Source of the DNA: Prochlorococcus sp. AG-402-K10
Lineage (GTDB): Bacteria; Cyanobacteriota; Cyanobacteriia; PCC-6307; Cyanobiaceae
Length of the DNA: 64,000 nucleotides
Reading direction: 5' to 3'
Assembly: GCA_003216835.1 (NCBI GenBank)
Contig: QCIF01000004.1
Span: forward strand, 1 to 64,000
This document shows, in pieces, positions 10,346-21,500 of this stretch. The notes beneath the pieces are model-generated. The model searched no databases, was not told the origin of the DNA, and worked only from the letters and a program-made list of their open reading frames with translations. The stretch's first letter is position 1, and each line of letters begins with the position of its first letter. The position numbers were made by a program, and so were the translations under genes.

Positions 10346-12379
10346 GTGAATTATATAAATAAGGGTAAACCTCTACCTTTAGGGAGTTCAATCACGTCAA
10401 AAGGCGTTAATTTCTCTTTAATAGCAACAAATGCAGAATATATAGAAATTTTATTGTTCGAGAAAGAAGACGCAGTTTTACCAAAAAAAATATTTAAATT
10501 AGATCATAGTCATAAAACCGGTAATTACTGGCATGCTGAAATAGGTAATATAACGGAAGGTTGTATATATGCTTTTAGAATAAAACAGAAAAACAATGGG
10601 ATAAATAATAATTATGAAAAGAAAGTCTTAATTGATCCTTGCTCAAGGGGTATTACTGGATGGAGTACATACAAAAGAGAAAATGCACTTAGAAAACATG
10701 ACAATAGCGATTCTTGTCTGAAAAGTGTTGTCTGTAATAGAAAATTGTTTAATTTTCAAGATTACCCTAGGCCAAATTATTCTTGGGAAGAAACAATTAT
10801 TTATGAACTACATATAAAAGCTTTCACTATATCCTCCAATGAAACGGGTAGTTGTTTTAAGAAATTCCTAAAAAAAATTCCATATCTCAAGGAACTTGGC
10901 ATTACAACTATTGAATTACTTCCAATATTTTGCTTTGATCCCACTGATGCTCCTAATGGGTTAGATAACTTCTGGGGTTATAGTCCTATTAATTGGTTTA
11001 CTCCACACTTTGAATATTTATCTAATGTATCTGCTGAAGACAATCGAGAAGAATTTAGAAAATTAGTAGAAGAATGCCATAAAGCAGATATTGAAGTTAT
11101 TTTAGATGTCGTATATAACCATACTTCTGAGGGAGATTCTGAAGGGCCAACAATTTCTTGGAAAGGAATTGATGAACATCTTTACTATTTCATCGGTAAA
11201 GATAAAAATTATCAAGATGTTTCTGGATGTGGAAATACCATCGCAGCCAATAGAGGATTAGTCAGAAAATTAATCATTGAATCATTAAAATGTTGGGCAA
11301 ATGAATTTGGTATAGATGGTTTTAGATTTGATTTAGGTATTGCCTTGACTAGAGGGGAAAATCTGATACCACTTGAAAACTCACCCTTTTTCGAAGATAT
11401 TGAATGCGAACCTGATCTTGCAGACATTAAATTAATTAGTGAACCATGGGATTGTGGTGGTTTATATAAATTAAGTGATTTCCCTTCTAAGAAAACTCTT
11501 ACATGGAATGGTCATTTCAGAGATGACTTAAGAAGATTTTGGAAAGGAGATAAAGATACTGCCTGGAAGATGAGTGATAAAATCAAAGGCAGTCCATCTC
11601 TTTACAAAGGAAATAATACCTTACCAAAATCTATAAACTTTATAACTTCTCACGATGGATTCACCCTTAAGGATTTAGTAACATTCAACAGAAAACATAA
11701 TTTTGCAAATAAAGAAACAAATAGAGATGGAGATAACCATAACAATTCATGGAATCATGGAGTAGAAGGTCCCACCACAGAAATATCAATTAGAGATCTA
11801 AGGAAAAGACAGCAGAAAAATCTTCTTCTGAGTTTACTTATCTCAAGAGGAGTGCCTATGTTATTGATGGGAGATGAAATCGGGAGATCTCAAGGAGGGA
11901 ACAATAATTCTTGGTGCCAAAATAATCCATTGGGATGGATGAATTGGGATAATAGTCAACAGGATTTGGAGTTGTTCAATTATTTTAAATTTTTAATAAA
12001 ACTAAGAAAAAAACTTATAAAGCTTCTAAACCCTGAGTTCTTGATAAGTGAACAGAACATAGAAAATATTCCAGAATATTATTGGCATGGTGCAAAGTTA
12101 GACAATCCTGATTGGAGTAGCTGGTCCCATACTGTTGCATTTAGCATAAACAAAGGGGAAGCAAATCCTCTTTTATGGGCAGGTTTAAATGCTTATTCAA
12201 AAAATATCGATTTTTGCCTGCCTAAATCTAAAGGTAATTGGCTAAAAGTAGTTGATACAAATCTTCCTGAGATTATAGAGCCTTTCCCTATAATCAAAGA
12301 ATCAATCAATATTAAGAGTAGAAGCTCTATATTAATTATTTCAGATGAAGTATTTGGAACAAAAAATAATATATTCTAA
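10346..12379 (+). CDS. glgX: Glycogen debranching enzyme / isoamylase, GTG start
   Basis: GH13 motifs (DVVYNHTSEG, GFRFDLGIAL, ISEPWD, INFITSHDG). In-frame stop lies just upstream of the GTG. Confidence 0.92.
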   Translation: MNYINKGKPLPLGSSITSKGVNFSLIATNAEYIEILLFEKEDAVLPKKIFKLDHSHKTGNYWHAEIGNITEGCIYAFRIKQKNNGINNNYEKKVLIDPCSRGITGWSTYKRENALRKHDNSDSCLKSVVCNRKLFNFQDYPRPNYSWEETIIYELHIKAFTISSNETGSCFKKFLKKIPYLKELGITTIELLPIFCFDPTDAPNGLDNFWGYSPINWFTPHFEYLSNVSAEDNREEFRKLVEECHKADIEVILDVVYNHTSEGDSEGPTISWKGIDEHLYYFIGKDKNYQDVSGCGNTIAANRGLVRKLIIESLKCWANEFGIDGFRFDLGIALTRGENLIPLENSPFFEDIECEPDLADIKLISEPWDCGGLYKLSDFPSKKTLTWNGHFRDDLRRFWKGDKDTAWKMSDKIKGSPSLYKGNNTLPKSINFITSHDGFTLKDLVTFNRKHNFANKETNRDGDNHNNSWNHGVEGPTTEISIRDLRKRQQKNLLLSLLISRGVPMLLMGDEIGRSQGGNNNSWCQNNPLGWMNWDNSQQDLELFNYFKFLIKLRKKLIKLLNPEFLISEQNIENIPEYYWHGAKLDNPDWSSWSHTVAFSINKGEANPLLWAGLNAYSKNIDFCLPKSKGNWLKVVDTNLPEIIEPFPIIKESINIKSRSSILIISDEVFGTKNNIF

Positions 12380-12380
12380 A

Positions 12381-12451
12381 AGCGGGCGGCGGGAATCGAA
12401 CCCGCATCTTCAGCTTGGAAGGCTGAGGTTTTACCACTAAACCACGCCCGC
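12381..12451 (-). tRNA. tRNA-Gly (TCC anticodon)
   Basis: Reverse complement GCGGGCGTGGTTTAGTGGTAAAACCTCAGCCTTCCAAGCTGAAGATGCGGGTTCGATTCCCGCCGCCCGCT folds as a 71-nt cloverleaf. 3' CCA not encoded. Confidence 0.97.
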
Positions 12452-12512
12452 AATAAGTAATAGAATTACCATTGCAATAATACATTATCAAACAAACAAC
12501 AAAGTAAAAAGA

Positions 12513-13907
12513 TTGGAAAATTCACACTCAGCAAATATAACTAGATCAACTACAAGACTAATGATCTCTTACGGTTTAGGAGATGCAGGGACTGGATTAG
12601 TAGCAACTCAATTTGGTTTTTTTCTATTTAAGTTCTTTATTTCAGCAGGTTTACCCGTAATAATTGCAGGCTCAATATTAATGTTAATAAAAATATGGGA
12701 TGCGATAAATGATCCATTAATAGGATGGTTAAGTGATCGAACTCAATCAAGGTGGGGGCCGAGAATCCCTTGGATGGTCACGGCATCTGTACCTCTTGGT
12801 TTTTCTTTAGCGGCAATATGGTGGACTCCAACAGGTTCAGTAATACAAAAGACTATTTACTATGCAATAATTTCCATCATAGTAATGACCGCTTATACAA
12901 GTATTAATCTTCCTTTTTCAGCTCTATCGACTGAAATTTCTGAGAAAACTTCAGTTAGAACAAGATTAAATGCTTCAAGATTTACTGGTTCAATAATAGC
13001 AGGATTAACTGGTTTAATAATTGCTGGATTTGTTTTAGGTTCTGAAGGATCCGCAAATAATGATTATTTTCTAATGGGCAAAATTAGTGGGTTTATTGCC
13101 GTAATAACTACTTTAATATCATGTTGGGGACTAGCTCCATATGCTAAAAAAGCCAGAAGGCCATCTGGGAAAGTAGAAGCTATAACACTTCAATTCAAAA
13201 GAATCTTCAGAAATAAGAAATTTCTTAAAGTTATTTCACTTTATATTTTACTATGGTGTGCCTTGCAACTAATGCAAACCGTAGCCCTAATTTATGTAGA
13301 AGATGTACTTAATGTACCGAAAGATATTGCGACATGGATTCCAATCCCTTTCCAAATTAGCGCTCTCATAGGGTTACAAATATGGACAAGAGTATCAAAT
13401 AAATTGAATAGAATCACAGCTTTAAACTATGGAGCGATTATGTGGATAATTTCATGTACAGCAGCTTTGTTTTTACCTCCTTTAGCTATAGGTTCAGGAG
13501 TTGATAATGCGATATTTCTAAATACTAGTAACCTCATTTTATTCATATTTTTAATTTTCATAATTTGTCTTATTGGTATTGGTGCTTCAACGGCTTTTCT
13601 TATCCCTTGGTCACTTCTTCCTGATGCAATAGATCAAGATCCAGAGAAACCAGCGGGAATTTACACTGCATGGATGGTACTTATTCAGAAAATTGGCATC
13701 GCACTAAGTGTTCAAATATTGGGTTTCTTGTTATATATTTCTGGTTATCAATCATGCTTTGTTGACCAAAACAATCTTAATATTATTGAACAATGCACTT
13801 CAGCTCAATTAACTATTAGGTTATGCATAGGTTTTATACCTTCTGTATTGGTAGTAATTGGTATTTTAATAATGAGAAAATGGGATCAAAAATTAATCAC
13901 AAACTAA
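12513..13907 (+). CDS. MFS/GPH-family sugar transporter
   Basis: Multi-TM protein with DAINDPLIGWLSDRTQSRWGPRIPWM, typical of the GPH (melibiose-like) family. Confidence 0.88.
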   Translation: MENSHSANITRSTTRLMISYGLGDAGTGLVATQFGFFLFKFFISAGLPVIIAGSILMLIKIWDAINDPLIGWLSDRTQSRWGPRIPWMVTASVPLGFSLAAIWWTPTGSVIQKTIYYAIISIIVMTAYTSINLPFSALSTEISEKTSVRTRLNASRFTGSIIAGLTGLIIAGFVLGSEGSANNDYFLMGKISGFIAVITTLISCWGLAPYAKKARRPSGKVEAITLQFKRIFRNKKFLKVISLYILLWCALQLMQTVALIYVEDVLNVPKDIATWIPIPFQISALIGLQIWTRVSNKLNRITALNYGAIMWIISCTAALFLPPLAIGSGVDNAIFLNTSNLILFIFLIFIICLIGIGASTAFLIPWSLLPDAIDQDPEKPAGIYTAWMVLIQKIGIALSVQILGFLLYISGYQSCFVDQNNLNIIEQCTSAQLTIRLCIGFIPSVLVVIGILIMRKWDQKLITN

Positions 13908-13916
13908 TATAGAAAT

Positions 13917-14672
13917 ATGTACTATCCACAGTTTTTTCAAAGACTTCTAAGCAGCCTAATAATTGGTGGGCAAGCAATCAATTTTATCTTTAAAGGTAAA
14001 ATTTCCAAAAATGATCTATTTGAGCAACTTATGGAGGCAGGTCCTGGAAGTTTATTGATTGTATTGATAACAGGAATTGCTGCTGGCACAGTTTTTAATA
14101 TTCAAGTGGCATCACAACTTACCAGCATGGGGCTTTCAAGTGAAATAGGCGGGTTACTAGCAGTAGGAATGGCAAGAGAAATGGCTCCTCTTCTCACTGC
14201 TACTTTAATGACGGGGAAAGTTGCCACCGCTTATGCGGCTCAACTCGGCACTATGAAAGTCACAGAGCAAATTGAGGCTATAACTATGTTAAGAACTGAA
14301 CCTATCCAATATTTAGTAGTTCCAAGGATACTATCAATGGTAATAATGTCTCCCATACAGTGCCTTTTATTTTTATCTGTAGCTTTATGGAGTGGACAAA
14401 TTTGGAGCACAATTTTTTACAACGTTCCTCCAGTAATTTTTTGGACATCTGTAAGATCAGGTAATATCAGCTTAACAAGTACAGACTTAACTTCTATGTT
14501 AATTAAAGCTGTAGTATTCGGATTGCTTATTTCAATTATTGCCTGTGGATATGGATTATCTACAAAAGGGGGGCCAAAAGAAGTGGGCACAAGTACTACA
14601 GGTGCGGTTGTAATGACTCTTGTTACTGTATCTTTAATGGATGTAGTTCTAACACAAATCTTATTTGGATAA
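13917..14672 (+). CDS. MlaE-family ABC transporter permease
   Basis: GMAREMAPLLTATLMTGKVATAYAAQLGTMKVTEQIEA signature of MlaE/YrbE permeases. Confidence 0.92.
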   Translation: MYYPQFFQRLLSSLIIGGQAINFIFKGKISKNDLFEQLMEAGPGSLLIVLITGIAAGTVFNIQVASQLTSMGLSSEIGGLLAVGMAREMAPLLTATLMTGKVATAYAAQLGTMKVTEQIEAITMLRTEPIQYLVVPRILSMVIMSPIQCLLFLSVALWSGQIWSTIFYNVPPVIFWTSVRSGNISLTSTDLTSMLIKAVVFGLLISIIACGYGLSTKGGPKEVGTSTTGAVVMTLVTVSLMDVVLTQILFG

Positions 14673-15081
14673 ATCTATTATGAACACTAAATCAACAAAA
14701 CAAGAACCAATAACAATATCGCCTGCATTTCAATTGCCAATAATTCTAATTATTTTAAGTTTTATGCTTTTATTTCTTAATATTGGATATTGGCCAACAA
14801 TAGTTTCAGGCTCATTTAGCTTTTTTTTATTGCTACAAACATTTACCTTAAGAATAAAAATAACAAATGAGGCCTTTGTCGTTTTACAACTAGGTAAAGA
14901 GATAAGGACTTTCCCTTTTAAAAACTGGATTTCGTGGAAATTATTTTTTCCTATAATCCCTGTTATTTTTTATTTTAGAGAAAAGTCTAGTCCTCATTTA
15001 TTACCTATACTATTTAATCCAGAGCAATTAAAAAATGAGCTTTTTAAAAAAGTTGAATCGCTAGAGATTAAAAGTTCCTAA
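14665..15081 (+). CDS. DUF3119-type membrane protein
   Basis: Two TM segments plus FPFKNWISWKLFFP...YFREKSSPHLLPILFNP. Overlaps the mlaE end. Confidence 0.75.
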   Translation: MDKSIMNTKSTKQEPITISPAFQLPIILIILSFMLLFLNIGYWPTIVSGSFSFFLLLQTFTLRIKITNEAFVVLQLGKEIRTFPFKNWISWKLFFPIIPVIFYFREKSSPHLLPILFNPEQLKNELFKKVESLEIKSS

Positions 15082-15116
15082 TATTCAATGTTTGCTTAAC
15101 TACTTCAATTAATTAA

Positions 15117-16334
15117 ATGGCCAATACAAAAATTACAAATAATAATCCTGAAAAGGAACCAATATCAGATAAAGCAATCAAAGAAGGGAAAACTACAGAA
15201 ATTCCAAATAATAATCCTGAAAAGGAACCAATATCAGATAAATCAATCAAAGAAGGGAAAACTACAGAAATTCCAAATAATAATCCGGAGAAGGAACCAA
15301 TATCAGATAAATCAATCAAAGAAGGGAAAACTACAGAAATTCCAAATAATAATCCGGAGAAGGAACCAATATCAGATAAAGCAATCAAAGAAGGGAAAAC
15401 TACAGAAATTATTAGAAAAAACACCCCGCAAAATAAAAAAGTTTTTTCAACAAACAAACAAAAAGATATCTCAGTTGATGAAATTTCTAATGAAATTTTC
15501 AAGGATCTTATTATAAAAAAAGACTACTTAGTTAAAGAAATAAAAGACTTAGAAGCAAAAAAAATTGAACTTAATAAAGATATTGAATCTAACTTCAAAG
15601 GACAGTCAGATAATATCGCCAAAAGAGTTAAAGGTTTCCAAGAGTATTTAACTGGTGCTTTGCAGAATCTTTCACAAAATGTAGAAAAACTTGAATTAAT
15701 CTCTCAACCAATAATTGTAAAGCCATCTCCACTTGATAAAAAAAAGCAAGCTCCTAGCAAAAATGAAGTAGTGAATATTCCTGCACTCTCTGAAACATTT
15801 AAACCAGATGAACGAATTATAAGAGACTGTTTTTCAACCTTTACAGAACAACCTGATTTTTATGCCGAGCCTTGGAAATTAAGACGCAGTCTTGATTCGT
15901 CAGATATTGAAATTATGGATGATTGGTTCTTTAATATGGGCGGCAGAGGTTCTATAGAAAGTAAAGGTTCAAGGCAGAAAAATGCTTTATTATCTGCAGG
16001 TTTAATATCTATTCTTGGTGAATTATATGGAGACCAGTTTCAGACGCTTATATTAGCTTCCGAGCCTGAGAGATTAGGAGAATGGAGAAGAATTCTACAA
16101 GACTCGCTTGGTCTCACAAGAGATGACTTTGGACCTAATAGTGGAATTGTTCTCTTTGAAAGGCCAGAAGGTGTTATTGAAAGAGCTGATAGATTAGAGG
16201 CTAATAATGAATTACCCTTTATTATTATTGACGCATCGGAAACATCAGTTGAAATTCCAATCCTCCAATTCCCATTATGGCTTGCCTTCGCCGGCACAGA
16301 TGCTGAAATTTACGATGATCTTGAGCTAAACTAA
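15117..16334 (+). CDS. DUF3086-type protein with N-terminal 23-aa tandem repeats
   Basis: Conserved-looking C-terminal domain ([34 protein letters not shown]). N-terminal [12 protein letters not shown](A/S)[10 protein letters not shown] repeated four times. Confidence 0.8.
   Translation: MANTKITNNNPEKEPISDKAIKEGKTTEIPNNNPEKEPISDKSIKEGKTTEIPNNNPEKEPISDKSIKEGKTTEIPNNNPEKEPISDKAIKEGKTTEIIRKNTPQNKKVFSTNKQKDISVDEISNEIFKDLIIKKDYLVKEIKDLEAKKIELNKDIESNFKGQSDNIAKRVKGFQEYLTGALQNLSQNVEKLELISQPIIVKPSPLDKKKQAPSKNEVVNIPALSETFKPDERIIRDCFSTFTEQPDFYAEPWKLRRSLDSSDIEIMDDWFFNMGGRGSIESKGSRQKNALLSAGLISILGELYGDQFQTLILASEPERLGEWRRILQDSLGLTRDDFGPNSGIVLFERPEGVIERADRLEANNELPFIIIDASETSVEIPILQFPLWLAFAGTDAEIYDDLELN
15138..15413 (+). 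repeat. 4 x 69-bp in-frame tandem repeat
   Basis: Copies at 15138, 15207, 15276 and 15345 differ at only a few bases. Confidence 0.97.
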
Positions 16335-16338
16335 TCTA

Positions 16339-16932
16339 ATGAATATTTCAATAATTTTAATAAGTTATTTGTTAGGATCTATCCCTACAGGGTTTTTAAT
16401 TGGGAAATACCTAAAAAATATAGATTTAAGGCTTATAGGTTCGGGATCAACAGGTGCAACAAATGTTTTAAGAAACGTGGGCAAATGGCCTGCCCTTTTT
16501 GTTTTTATTATTGACGTAGGCAAAGGTTTAATTTCAGTAAAAATAGCTCAATATTATGCAGATCAAGGCTTAATTGAAGTATTAGCGGGCATATCCGCTA
16601 TCTCAGGTCATATATGGCCCATATGGCTGAAAGGGAAAGGTGGCAAGGCCGTAGCTACTGGTTTAGGTATGTTTTTAGCTCTTTCTTGGAAAGTTGGATT
16701 AGCGTCTCTAGGAATCTTTTTAATCGTTTTAGCAAAATCTAAATTTGTATCTTTATCTAGTATTTCCGCTGCACTCTTATTACCCATTTTTATGTTTTTT
16801 AATATAGGTAATTTTATTCATCCTTATTTTATTATTAGCTTGATTGTGTCATTGTTAGTTATTTGGAAACATAGAACAAACATACATAGATTGATTAAAG
16901 GAGAAGAATCAAAAATCAATCAAAATAAATAG
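16339..16932 (+). CDS. plsY: Acyl-phosphate glycerol-3-phosphate acyltransferase
   Basis: [52 protein letters not shown]. Confidence 0.95.
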   Translation: MNISIILISYLLGSIPTGFLIGKYLKNIDLRLIGSGSTGATNVLRNVGKWPALFVFIIDVGKGLISVKIAQYYADQGLIEVLAGISAISGHIWPIWLKGKGGKAVATGLGMFLALSWKVGLASLGIFLIVLAKSKFVSLSSISAALLLPIFMFFNIGNFIHPYFIISLIVSLLVIWKHRTNIHRLIKGEESKINQNK

Positions 16933-17641
16933 ATTTACATATATCTAAGAAAGTCTTATTAGGATCTATAGCTTGTGAGATTGATCGTCCAATAACCAAC
17001 TTGGAAGCTCCATTATTTATTGCTTGATTAGGAGTCATAATTCTATTTTGATCATCTTTATTTTCAATCTTTGTTCTAATACCAGGTGTAATTAGTTCAA
17101 AATTATTTTTGTAAATGGACCTCAACATTTTTGCTTCCCAAGGAGAACAAACACATCCATCTAATCCAGCATCATGAGACAACTTTGCAAGTCTTAATAC
17201 GTTTTGCTCAATTGAATTTTTCCTATCAAGATCAGTTTGAAAATCTTCAAGAGAAAAACTAGTTAATACTGATATGCCAACAATAAAAGGAGGTTTTTTT
17301 TTAAATGCTTTTGCTCCTTCTAAAGATGCCTTTTTTGACTGCTTAAGAGCTTTAAAACCTGCTGAAGCATGAACAGAAATTATATCAACCCCTAATTTTG
17401 AAACTTGGTAACATGCTGCGCTCATAGTATTTGGAATATCATGAAACTTTAAGTCTAAAAATATATTCTTATTTAACCCTTTCAATACCTCAATAACTCC
17501 TGGTCCTTCTCTAATAAAAAGCTCTAAACCAACTTTTACCCACTTAATTTTGGGGCACTTTTCTAGGAGTGATGTTGCTTGATTTATATCTAAACCATCA
17601 ATTGCCAGTATGATTTTATCTTCTGGATTAGATCTTTTCAT
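16916..17641 (-). CDS. pyrF: Orotidine 5'-phosphate decarboxylase
   Basis: [29 protein letters not shown]. Confidence 0.94.
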   Translation of the reverse strand: MKRSNPEDKIILAIDGLDINQATSLLEKCPKIKWVKVGLELFIREGPGVIEVLKGLNKNIFLDLKFHDIPNTMSAACYQVSKLGVDIISVHASAGFKALKQSKKASLEGAKAFKKKPPFIVGISVLTSFSLEDFQTDLDRKNSIEQNVLRLAKLSHDAGLDGCVCSPWEAKMLRSIYKNNFELITPGIRTKIENKDDQNRIMTPNQAINNGASKLVIGRSISQAIDPNKTFLDICKSIYFD

Positions 17642-17646
17642 TGGTT

Positions 17647-18885
17647 TCAGTTCTCAAACCTTTTTATTGTTTTTTTACCAATTTGTAAAATCTTACCTAC
17701 TAAATCCTCTTTCGTATCAAATGTCATATCTGGATTTAGTATTTTTTCACTATCAATTTTTACTCCTCCACCTTTAATGGATCTCTTAGATTCACTACTA
17801 GATTTAAATAATTTTAAAGCACTTAGCAAATAAAAAAATTTAACTGGAAAAACTATTTCATTTAATGAAATCTCTGGAATTTCTCCAACTTCTTCTTTTT
17901 GTCCAAGGAATAATTTTTCGCAGTTTGATTGCGCTTTCAATGCTTCTTCAAAACCGTGGAATAAAGTAGTAACTTCTAACGCCATTCTTCTTTGTAACTC
18001 ACGAGGATTTTCTTCCTTAAGAACACTTAAATCTAATTCTGTAAGCAACTCAAAATAAGAGGGGATGACAGTGTCAGGAACTTTTTCTAATTTTGAATAC
18101 ATTGAAAGAGAATCTTCGGTCAAGCCTACAGTATTAAATTCAGATTTACTCATCTTCTTAATTCCATCTAAACCTGTCAATATTGGAAGCAATATTCCAT
18201 ATTGAGGGTCTTGTTTAAAATGCCTTTGAAGATCTCTACCAATTGCAATATTAAATTTCTGATCTGTACCCCCAAGCTCAATATCTGATTGAACTGCTAC
18301 CGAATCATAACCTTGCAATAGTGGATATAAAAATTCATGCAAAGAAATTGGGATTTGAGAATTATATCTTTTATTGAATTCCTCCTTAGCTAGCATTTGA
18401 CTAACTGTTGCGCTCCCCATTAATTCAATTATCGAATTAAGATTTAATCCTTTTAACCATTCACTGTTATATCTAATTTCTATTCTATCTTTCGAATCAA
18501 AATCTAAAATAGATTCATTAGGTGGCTTACCCATTCCTAATTGGGTTAGATATGTTTTTGCATTGTCGTTAACTTGTTTTTCCGATAACTGCACTCTTGT
18601 TTTATTTTTCCCAGTTGGATCTCCTATTTGAGCAGTAAAATCACCAATAATTAAAACCGCAATATGTCCATTATCTTGAAAAGCCCTTAGTTTTTTAAAC
18701 AATATACTGTGCCCTAAGTGAATATCGGTTCCAGTTGGATCGATTCCAAGTTTAACCCTTAACTTTCTATTGTTTTTTTCCGCATCATAAATTCTTTCGG
18801 CAAAAGTTTGATCTTTGCTCGTCATTGGAAAGTATTCTTCAATTCCTCTTGAGAGCCATTTTGGCAACATTAATTTTTCGTCCAT
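17647..18885 (-). CDS. tyrS: Tyrosyl-tRNA synthetase
   Basis: [16 protein letters not shown] (HIGH-like), KKMSKSEFN (KMSKS), C-terminal S4-like region. Confidence 0.95.
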   Translation of the reverse strand: MDEKLMLPKWLSRGIEEYFPMTSKDQTFAERIYDAEKNNRKLRVKLGIDPTGTDIHLGHSILFKKLRAFQDNGHIAVLIIGDFTAQIGDPTGKNKTRVQLSEKQVNDNAKTYLTQLGMGKPPNESILDFDSKDRIEIRYNSEWLKGLNLNSIIELMGSATVSQMLAKEEFNKRYNSQIPISLHEFLYPLLQGYDSVAVQSDIELGGTDQKFNIAIGRDLQRHFKQDPQYGILLPILTGLDGIKKMSKSEFNTVGLTEDSLSMYSKLEKVPDTVIPSYFELLTELDLSVLKEENPRELQRRMALEVTTLFHGFEEALKAQSNCEKLFLGQKEEVGEIPEISLNEIVFPVKFFYLLSALKLFKSSSESKRSIKGGGVKIDSEKILNPDMTFDTKEDLVGKILQIGKKTIKRFEN

Positions 18886-18905
18886 TAATTTTTTAACTGT
18901 TAAAT

Positions 18906-19229
18906 TTAAGACGTTTTATCAAGTTCATCCTTCATTCTTATCAAGGTTTTATTCATCTGATCGAACATTTGATCAGGAGTAATCCCAAATTGGCTTAACT
19001 GTGTCTTTAATTGCTCTACTGTCATTTTTGCTTGAAAATCTTCAGATAATTCAAATCTCTTCATAAAAACTTTATAACGATCCATAAGAGATTCCATTTT
19101 TTTTATAAACATTATTTTACCTTCTCTATCAAATTTTCCATAATCAGAACCAAGCTTCATAAGTTCTTGATAATCTGTAAAAAGCTTTTTAGCTTCTTCT
19201 TGTACAATGTCAGATTCAAAAAAACCCAT
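18906..19229 (-). CDS. DUF1825-type protein
   Basis: [27 protein letters not shown]..., typical cyanobacterial DUF1825. Confidence 0.82.
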   Translation of the reverse strand: MGFFESDIVQEEAKKLFTDYQELMKLGSDYGKFDREGKIMFIKKMESLMDRYKVFMKRFELSEDFQAKMTVEQLKTQLSQFGITPDQMFDQMNKTLIRMKDELDKTS

Positions 19230-19379
19230 TTTTTATTTTTTATCTTCGCAAATTTAGTTCTACTCCAAGATAACAAGAATCTTTTAAATTAATTAGAACA
19301 TTAATAAAATTTTAGTTTATAAATAATTATCTGATTTATTTTAATTCAGAATTAAATTTAGTAGACATGATTTTTAATT

Positions 19380-19988
19380 TTGGAAAATTTCAACATAAAT
19401 AATATTTCAAACCAAAATAGACAATTTGAATTATTTGGTTCAAATACAAATACATCAATTAATTTTCAACAAACAAATAATTTAAAGCTCAAGGGTGAAA
19501 CATTAATTGAATGGAGAAATAAAATACACAACCACCAAATCACAATTCCAGGAGATAGTCACAATAAAACTTTTCAACAAACAATTCTTCCTGTAAAAAG
19601 TTTCAATGAAAAAAAAATTGATCCGTTTTCCTTACAGCCTCTATCACTAAACTTTTGGAGATCTAATCAACATATACATAATGGTCCAGCAATGTATTTT
19701 GTAATCGACACTATGATAAGTTCTAAAATCATCCTTTATATAGGAGAAACAAATTCTGCAAATAAAAGATGGAAGGGAGAGCATGACTGTAAAAATTACC
19801 TAACGAACTATAAAGAAGCACTAGCGCAAAGTAATCTCTCAAGTCATCAAGATATACGTTTCTTCTTAGATGTGCCTAAAGAAGTAAAATTAAGACGTAA
19901 ACTAGAACAGCAACTAATATATTTATGGTTACCACCATTTAATAAAGAAACGCGAGATAGGTGGTCAACTACTTTCACAAACAACTAA
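19380..19988 (+). CDS. GIY-YIG nuclease-like domain protein (TTG start)
   Basis: C-terminal ILYIGETNSANKRWKGEHDCKNYL...LEQQLIYLWLPPFNKE resembles a GIY-YIG fold. N-terminus is Asn/Gln-rich. Confidence 0.6.
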   Translation: MENFNINNISNQNRQFELFGSNTNTSINFQQTNNLKLKGETLIEWRNKIHNHQITIPGDSHNKTFQQTILPVKSFNEKKIDPFSLQPLSLNFWRSNQHIHNGPAMYFVIDTMISSKIILYIGETNSANKRWKGEHDCKNYLTNYKEALAQSNLSSHQDIRFFLDVPKEVKLRRKLEQQLIYLWLPPFNKETRDRWSTTFTNN

Positions 19989-20012
19989 CAGTTAATTAAA
20001 TCTATTTTAAAA

Positions 20013-21491
20013 ATGCAATTTTCCACTTTCCAAAAAGATCTAGATGAATGGCAAGGTTCTTCTTTAATATTTGGAGTTGTAAAAGAGGAAATCGAAAGCC
20101 AATTAGAAAAAATAAAATTTGTTGTTAACCCAAAATTATTACTAAAAAAAGTTAAGGCAAAAAAATTTAAAGGAGAAAAAGGGGAAATTTTAAATTTTGA
20201 ATTTTTAGATCAAAAATTAGAAACTTTAATAATAATTGGTCTTGGCAAATCAAAAGAGCTTAATAAAAGTGATATCAAAAACTCTTTAGGAGATCAAATT
20301 AGAAAGATTGTTGATAAAAATGAGAAAACGAGCATCTTGCTGCCTTGGAAATTAATTAATTCACAAGTAGAAATACATCACTTAGCAGAGTCAGCAAGAT
20401 TATCAGCTTATAAGGACAATAGATTCAATAAGAAAAAAGATGAAAAGAAGGTTCTTAAAGAAATAGAATTTTTGAATTTAAATAAATATGAGAATATTTG
20501 CTTCGAAGAAACAGAAAAAATATGTGAAGGTGTAGAACTAGCTAGAAGACTTGTAGCTGCACCTCCAAATAGCCTTACGCCCCAAGAGATGTCTATAACA
20601 GCCTCTCAAATAGCAAAAGATCATGATTTAGAAATAAAAATTTTAGATGCGAAAGAATGTGAAAATTTAGGAATGGGTGCATATCTAGCTGTAGCAAAAG
20701 GTTCTGATCTAGAGCCTAAATTTATACACCTTACTTTAAAGTCAGATGGGCCAATTAAAGAAAAGATTGCACTTGTTGGTAAGGGTTTAACCTTTGATTC
20801 TGGAGGATACAACCTTAAAGTAGGAGCATCTCAAATTGAAATGATGAAATATGATATGGGCGGGAGCGCTGCAGTGTTAGGAGCAGCAAAAGCACTTGGA
20901 GCTATAAAACCAAAGGGACTAGAAATTCATTTTATTGTTGCAGCCTGCGAAAACATGATAAATGGATCTGCAGTTCATCCAGGAGATGTAGTTAAAGCAT
21001 CAAACGGGAAGACAATTGAAATAAACAACACTGATGCAGAGGGTAGGCTTACATTGGCTGATGCGTTAACTTACGCATCAAATTTAAAACCAGATTCAAT
21101 AATTGATCTTGCAACGTTAACAGGTGCGATTGTTATTGCTTTAGGGAATGATGTAGCTGGTTTTTGGAGCAACAATAACGATCTAGCAAAAGAATTAAAA
21201 AACGCATCAGCCGAAGTAGGAGAAGAATTATGGCAAATGCCTTTAAAGAAATCCTATAAAGAAGGTTTAAAGTCCCATATAGCTGATATGAAAAATACAG
21301 GCCCAAGAGCTGGTGGTTCTATAACTGCTGCCTTGTTTTTAGAGGAATTTTTTGATAAAGAGATCAAATGGGCTCATATAGATATAGCAGGTACGTGTTG
21401 GACTGATAAAAATAAAGGTATTAATCCATCAGGAGCTACGGGTTTTGGAGTTAAAACTCTAGTACAATGGATTAAAAACAAATTAGATTAA
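20013..21491 (+). CDS. pepA: Leucyl aminopeptidase (M17)
   Basis: [27 protein letters not shown] signatures. Confidence 0.96.
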   Translation: MQFSTFQKDLDEWQGSSLIFGVVKEEIESQLEKIKFVVNPKLLLKKVKAKKFKGEKGEILNFEFLDQKLETLIIIGLGKSKELNKSDIKNSLGDQIRKIVDKNEKTSILLPWKLINSQVEIHHLAESARLSAYKDNRFNKKKDEKKVLKEIEFLNLNKYENICFEETEKICEGVELARRLVAAPPNSLTPQEMSITASQIAKDHDLEIKILDAKECENLGMGAYLAVAKGSDLEPKFIHLTLKSDGPIKEKIALVGKGLTFDSGGYNLKVGASQIEMMKYDMGGSAAVLGAAKALGAIKPKGLEIHFIVAACENMINGSAVHPGDVVKASNGKTIEINNTDAEGRLTLADALTYASNLKPDSIIDLATLTGAIVIALGNDVAGFWSNNNDLAKELKNASAEVGEELWQMPLKKSYKEGLKSHIADMKNTGPRAGGSITAALFLEEFFDKEIKWAHIDIAGTCWTDKNKGINPSGATGFGVKTLVQWIKNKLD

Positions 21492-21500
21492 AAATTAGTA

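Noticed and set aside
15138-15413. Possible CRISPR-like array
   Set aside because: Direct head-to-tail 69-bp copies with no unique spacers, in frame within a CDS; no cas genes.
15113-15502. Minus-strand 129-codon ORF with repeats ([23 protein letters not shown])
   Set aside because: It is the reverse reading of the 69-bp tandem repeat inside the DUF3086-type gene. The repeat length is a multiple of three, so an open antisense frame is expected.
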